A model generated the notes under the pieces. The model worked only from the letters and a program-made list of their open reading frames with translations, was not told the DNA's origin and searched no databases. From the NCBI GenBank assembly GCA_002794785.1, contig NBBA01000021.1, positions 62,001-126,000 of the forward strand: a stretch of 64,000 nt of DNA, read 5' to 3'. Made by a program: the position numbers and the translations under genes. This DNA comes from Coniferiporia sulphurascens (lineage: Eukaryota; Basidiomycota; Agaricomycetes; Hymenochaetales; Hymenochaetaceae). Each line of letters begins with the position of its first letter. The first letter of the stretch is position 1. Of the stretch, positions 61,137-64,000 are shown one piece after another.

Positions 61137-62994
61137 GACGATCTGTAGGTGACTCCTAGTTGAAGATATTAACATGCATTGTATCGTAGAGTTTTTTTAA
61201 CGTTTGGGCTGAGCGACTGTCATGCACTGTACGCATCGGATGTATTGGAACGACATTGAAGTATATATTATCATGCATTTCTTATACAAAATAACCATCT
61301 ATCAACCGAGTCAGGGCCGCGTCCCTCAGCGGGATATCTCTGTACTTTTTTTTTTACTGAACACGGAGATGCACAGGCCCAAGAATTTCGACGCCCGAGA
61401 CTACATGTTACATACAGTGTACATATGTTCCTGGTGTCTGTAGGTAGAGGCAGGGGAGTTGATAGTAATTGCTGCCCAGACTCAGTGCGCGGGGCCCGAA
61501 GTATCTCCTCCTCAAAATTTGCCGAGCCGCGACGGCCCTACTACTAGTACCTTAACCCGTCTGTCTGTTATGACGTTATATTTCGTCCATCTTCCATCAA
61601 CTTTCTTTGTTTATAAGATTGATTTCGTTAATGGGCGCTCGTTGTGGCTTCAGGCAAGTGTCTGCTGGGCTATATCGAACTAAATATATTATTATCGCTC
61701 GGCGTATCAAGCGTTAGGTGGTTGCATGCGCGTGTACCAAACCAGACGCACACAGCGGAAAATGAGATTTATACTACAATAAGAAAAACAATTTGCAGAA
61801 CTGCAAAGATTCAGCTCGGGTTGAACCGGAGCTCGCTGGATCCGACACCACCTATTCCTATGAGGACCTTATGTAAATCAGTCCGACCGTGGATAGTATC
61901 GTTTGAGATGAGATGAGATGTACGGTATGCGTACAACTTTTGTTCCGAGCCGAGCGAGAATATACAAATTATCTATTTACAGTGCTTTGTTCTTGTTGCC
62001 GACCGATTGCCATTTTGGAATTGTAATTTCAAGTTGCGTCACATTTTGTTGAGTTGCGGGTAGAAAAATTGAGTATAAACATGAGGAGAAATGTAAAAAA
62101 GTTGTCTATATATAGTAACTTATACAGCCGAGTCTACCTTTGATAATGGATATGCCTAGTAAATCATCTAAATTTGGTACCCACTACTCATTATCAATTT
62201 TATTTCCTATCGTATCTTATGGAGAATTCCTAACTACCGATTCAGTGGAAGCCCTTCCACATTAGGCACTATGGGAGGTTCGAGCTTGGAAGATGGCTGG
62301 TCTACTAGTAGTATGCGAACGGCTTTTTTTCCCATCAAGGCGATCAACCTTTCTCGCACGTCCGGTCCTGGGATTATGTTCTATTCTATAGGCCATTTTA
62401 TTGTGGATGCCCTATATCGCCCTCCTAGTACTTCATGTTCTTGAACAAGTTTGGCGCTTTGAAGAGTCACGGTCTACGGGATTGATCTGCGTTGTCGCGC
62501 TTGAGTTGCCAGTGGTGGTTCTTTGACTGTCGTCTCTTCGACACCGGTGCGCCCCCCTCCCCTGGCAACGGTGGAACAACCTGCGAACACCAACGTGTAC
62601 GGCGTAACATACCTGGGTGATTGCGAAGGCTAAATGTATCTCTGCGGGCGCATGGTAGGATCTCGTCTCCCAAGGTACTATATTTCAATCTTCGTCATCA
62701 ACGATTACAATTGATAGTATACAACATCAAAGCTAGCTCAGGGCGGCCATCTCGCGGTGCTGATGGATACACACGAATAAGGACCCACTCAACTGCGGGA
62801 TTTCGCCCAGTGGTGGCTCTGTTTGTTCTCGATGCATAATTTTATCTTATCGACAGGCCTTTTAAGTACTGTTGCAGAGTGTTTTTCGGACAGTCCACCT
62901 CCTCTGCCCGTCTGATCTTCCTTCACTTTCCTGCCCTCCCTCCCGTATTTCCTTCTTTTTCTTTTTTCCATCTTCATACCGTCAAGAGCCTGGT
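61137..62994. other. 1.9 kb intergenic between tandem receptor-like genes
   Basis: No gene supported. The 5' part is AT-rich. The part from about 61980 is a diverged copy of the sequence upstream of the first receptor gene. A short GAGAT repeat occurs at 61904-61919. Confidence 0.6.
61980..62020 (+). repeat. Direct repeat, copy B (upstream of receptor gene 2)
   Basis: Imperfect match to 58671-58711, in the same orientation and the same relative place before the second receptor-like gene. Confidence 0.75.
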
Positions 62995-64000
62995 ATGCTT
63001 CTAATCGGTGAACAAATGCTTGCCCGGTCAAGCGCCGACTCCGATACTTGTGAGTCTATCTCGCCTTAGATGTTCTCAGTATGAAATTTACCAGCTTGTA
63101 TGAATGCTAGTTAATACACCTTCGGAGAGTGTCCGCCGCTTAAAGTTGCTTTTTGTTATCCTCCAGGTTCTCGGCGGACAGATCGGCCTGCCGCTATTTG
63201 TGGGCACGATGCTCATCGCACCGAGTGTGAAGCGACACCTTACACTTGTTAATTTTCTTGTGTCGTGGATCATCTATTCAGTGGTTCACTGTTTGACGTG
63301 CGCATAGTCATCTTATACCGAGTTAGCGTCTAATGTAACTGACTTGAAAAAAGTGTCTACCATGGAGGAGACAGGAATTCGGGACTAGGCGGGCGTATAT
63401 GCGTCGTTCAGGCGGTGATGGTACACGGCGTCGCACCCCTGTGAACAAGAAGTTCTACTGCTCCGCGACATCAACTAACGATTCGTCACTGTAACAGCGC
63501 AGCTGTGGCCTACTGTGCCCTGCACTTACAGGTTTGGCTGGGTGTCCGTACTGTCTACCATGGAGATTCCTGGGTACACAAGCAACGACGGAAGTTGCTG
63601 ATTATTGTGAGTGAAACTCCATAAGGGCTTACAGTGAATACTCCAAAAATTGAAAGAGCGGCCGCAGATGTCCCTCGCCCCCTATATCGTATTCATTGTT
63701 TTCTGCGTCGCATCAGCAGTGGTACGCCGCACCGCTATGTCGGAATGTTTGGCTGCCTCAACCGTTCTGGTGCACATATTTTCTTCGTAGATTTTCCTCA
63801 AGCACCCTGAGACCATTGAGCGAAGTGGCGGTCCGTACTACTGCACAATCAATTTTACCCCGTTGTACGTTTTGACCTTAACTGTGATGGTCCCACTCTA
63901 AGTCTTCTTCCTTGGATTAGGACATACGCGGTCCCCGGCTTTTGCGCAGGAATCATCGTAATCATGCTCGTCCTGGAAGGTCTGTGCAAGTTTTTGCTCC
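62995..64000 (+). CDS. Seven-helix receptor-like membrane protein, tandem copy 2 (3' end outside window)
   Basis: Close paralogue of the upstream gene with the same exon plan. Starts MLLIGEQMLARSSADSDT; the second exon opens NTPSESVRRLKLLFVILQVL, then GGQIGLPLFVGTMLIAPSV and HLTLVNFLVSWIIYSVVHCL; then VYHGGDRNSGLGGRICVVQA, VWLGVRTVYHGDSWVHKQRR, MSLAPYIVFIVFCVASAV and IFLKHPETIERSGG followed by the TYAVPGFCAGII helix. The window ends in helix 5. All visible exons are open, with the same donors and acceptors as copy 1, so this copy looks functional as far as it can be seen. Confidence 0.75.

Overview
The window reads as nuclear DNA of a basidiomycete fungus, most likely an agaricomycete. Nearly every gene is cut by many short introns of about 50-60 bases with fungal GT..CTNAY..AG signals. 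Several families are typical of mushroom-forming fungi: a DUF6534-type membrane protein, a CENP-B-type HTH regulator, a fungal-type delta-12 desaturase and tandem seven-helix receptor-like genes. No prokaryotic, viral or CRISPR feature was seen, and no convincing tRNA or rRNA. Exon joins were worked out by hand from splice signals, frame and homology, so gene spans are firmer than some internal junctions.

Layout. 1-2609 (+): C-terminal part of a Tpr/Mlp nuclear-basket nucleoporin. 2791-5930 (+): YEATS-domain chromatin protein with a zinc finger. 6217-8215 (+): DUF6534-like membrane protein. 9746-12240 (-): pyruvate decarboxylase. 14843-16595 (+): delta-12 fatty acid desaturase. 17588-18624 (+): unknown small secreted-type protein. 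19113-21334 (+): Sas10/Utp3. 21726-22963 (+): short EPL1-like protein. 24310-27391 (-): Zn2Cys6 transcription factor. 27776-28282 (+): Tom22. 28283-31278: 3 kb of broken, coding-like sequence with no gene recognised. 31279-35558 (+) and 43654-48091 (-): two GH35 beta-galactosidases in inverted, tail-to-tail orientation. They enclose a UPF0390 protein (35982-36421, +), a CENP-B-type HTH protein (37734-39888, -) and HRI1 (42400-43291, +). 50181-51684 (+): complex I NDUFA9-like subunit. 51900-53073 (+): Fcf2. 53216-54313 (-): Coq5. 54529-56424 (-): Alg7. 56638-58497 (+): a SET domain joined in frame to Tad3. 59431-61136 (+) and 62995 to the window end (+): tandem seven-helix receptor-like genes.

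How the genes fit together. Most are single-copy housekeeping genes: ribosome biogenesis (Sas10, Fcf2), mitochondrial function (Tom22, NDUFA9, Coq5), N-glycosylation (Alg7), tRNA editing (Tad3), nuclear pore and chromatin (Tpr, YEATS, EPL1-like). They are mixed with accessory genes for secreted sugar hydrolysis, sensing and lipid or fermentative metabolism. Nothing suggests a co-regulated metabolite cluster. Short shared promoter regions lie between Alg7 and SET-Tad3 (213 bp) and between the Zn2Cys6 factor and Tom22 (384 bp).

The most unusual signals are the SET-Tad3 fusion, joined by a textbook intron; the GH35 pair, which shares a 12-base micro-exon and shows a GC-AG intron in one copy where the other has GT-AG, in both directions; a 345-residue EPL1 paralogue ending at the EPcA region; and a diverged YEATS2-like protein.
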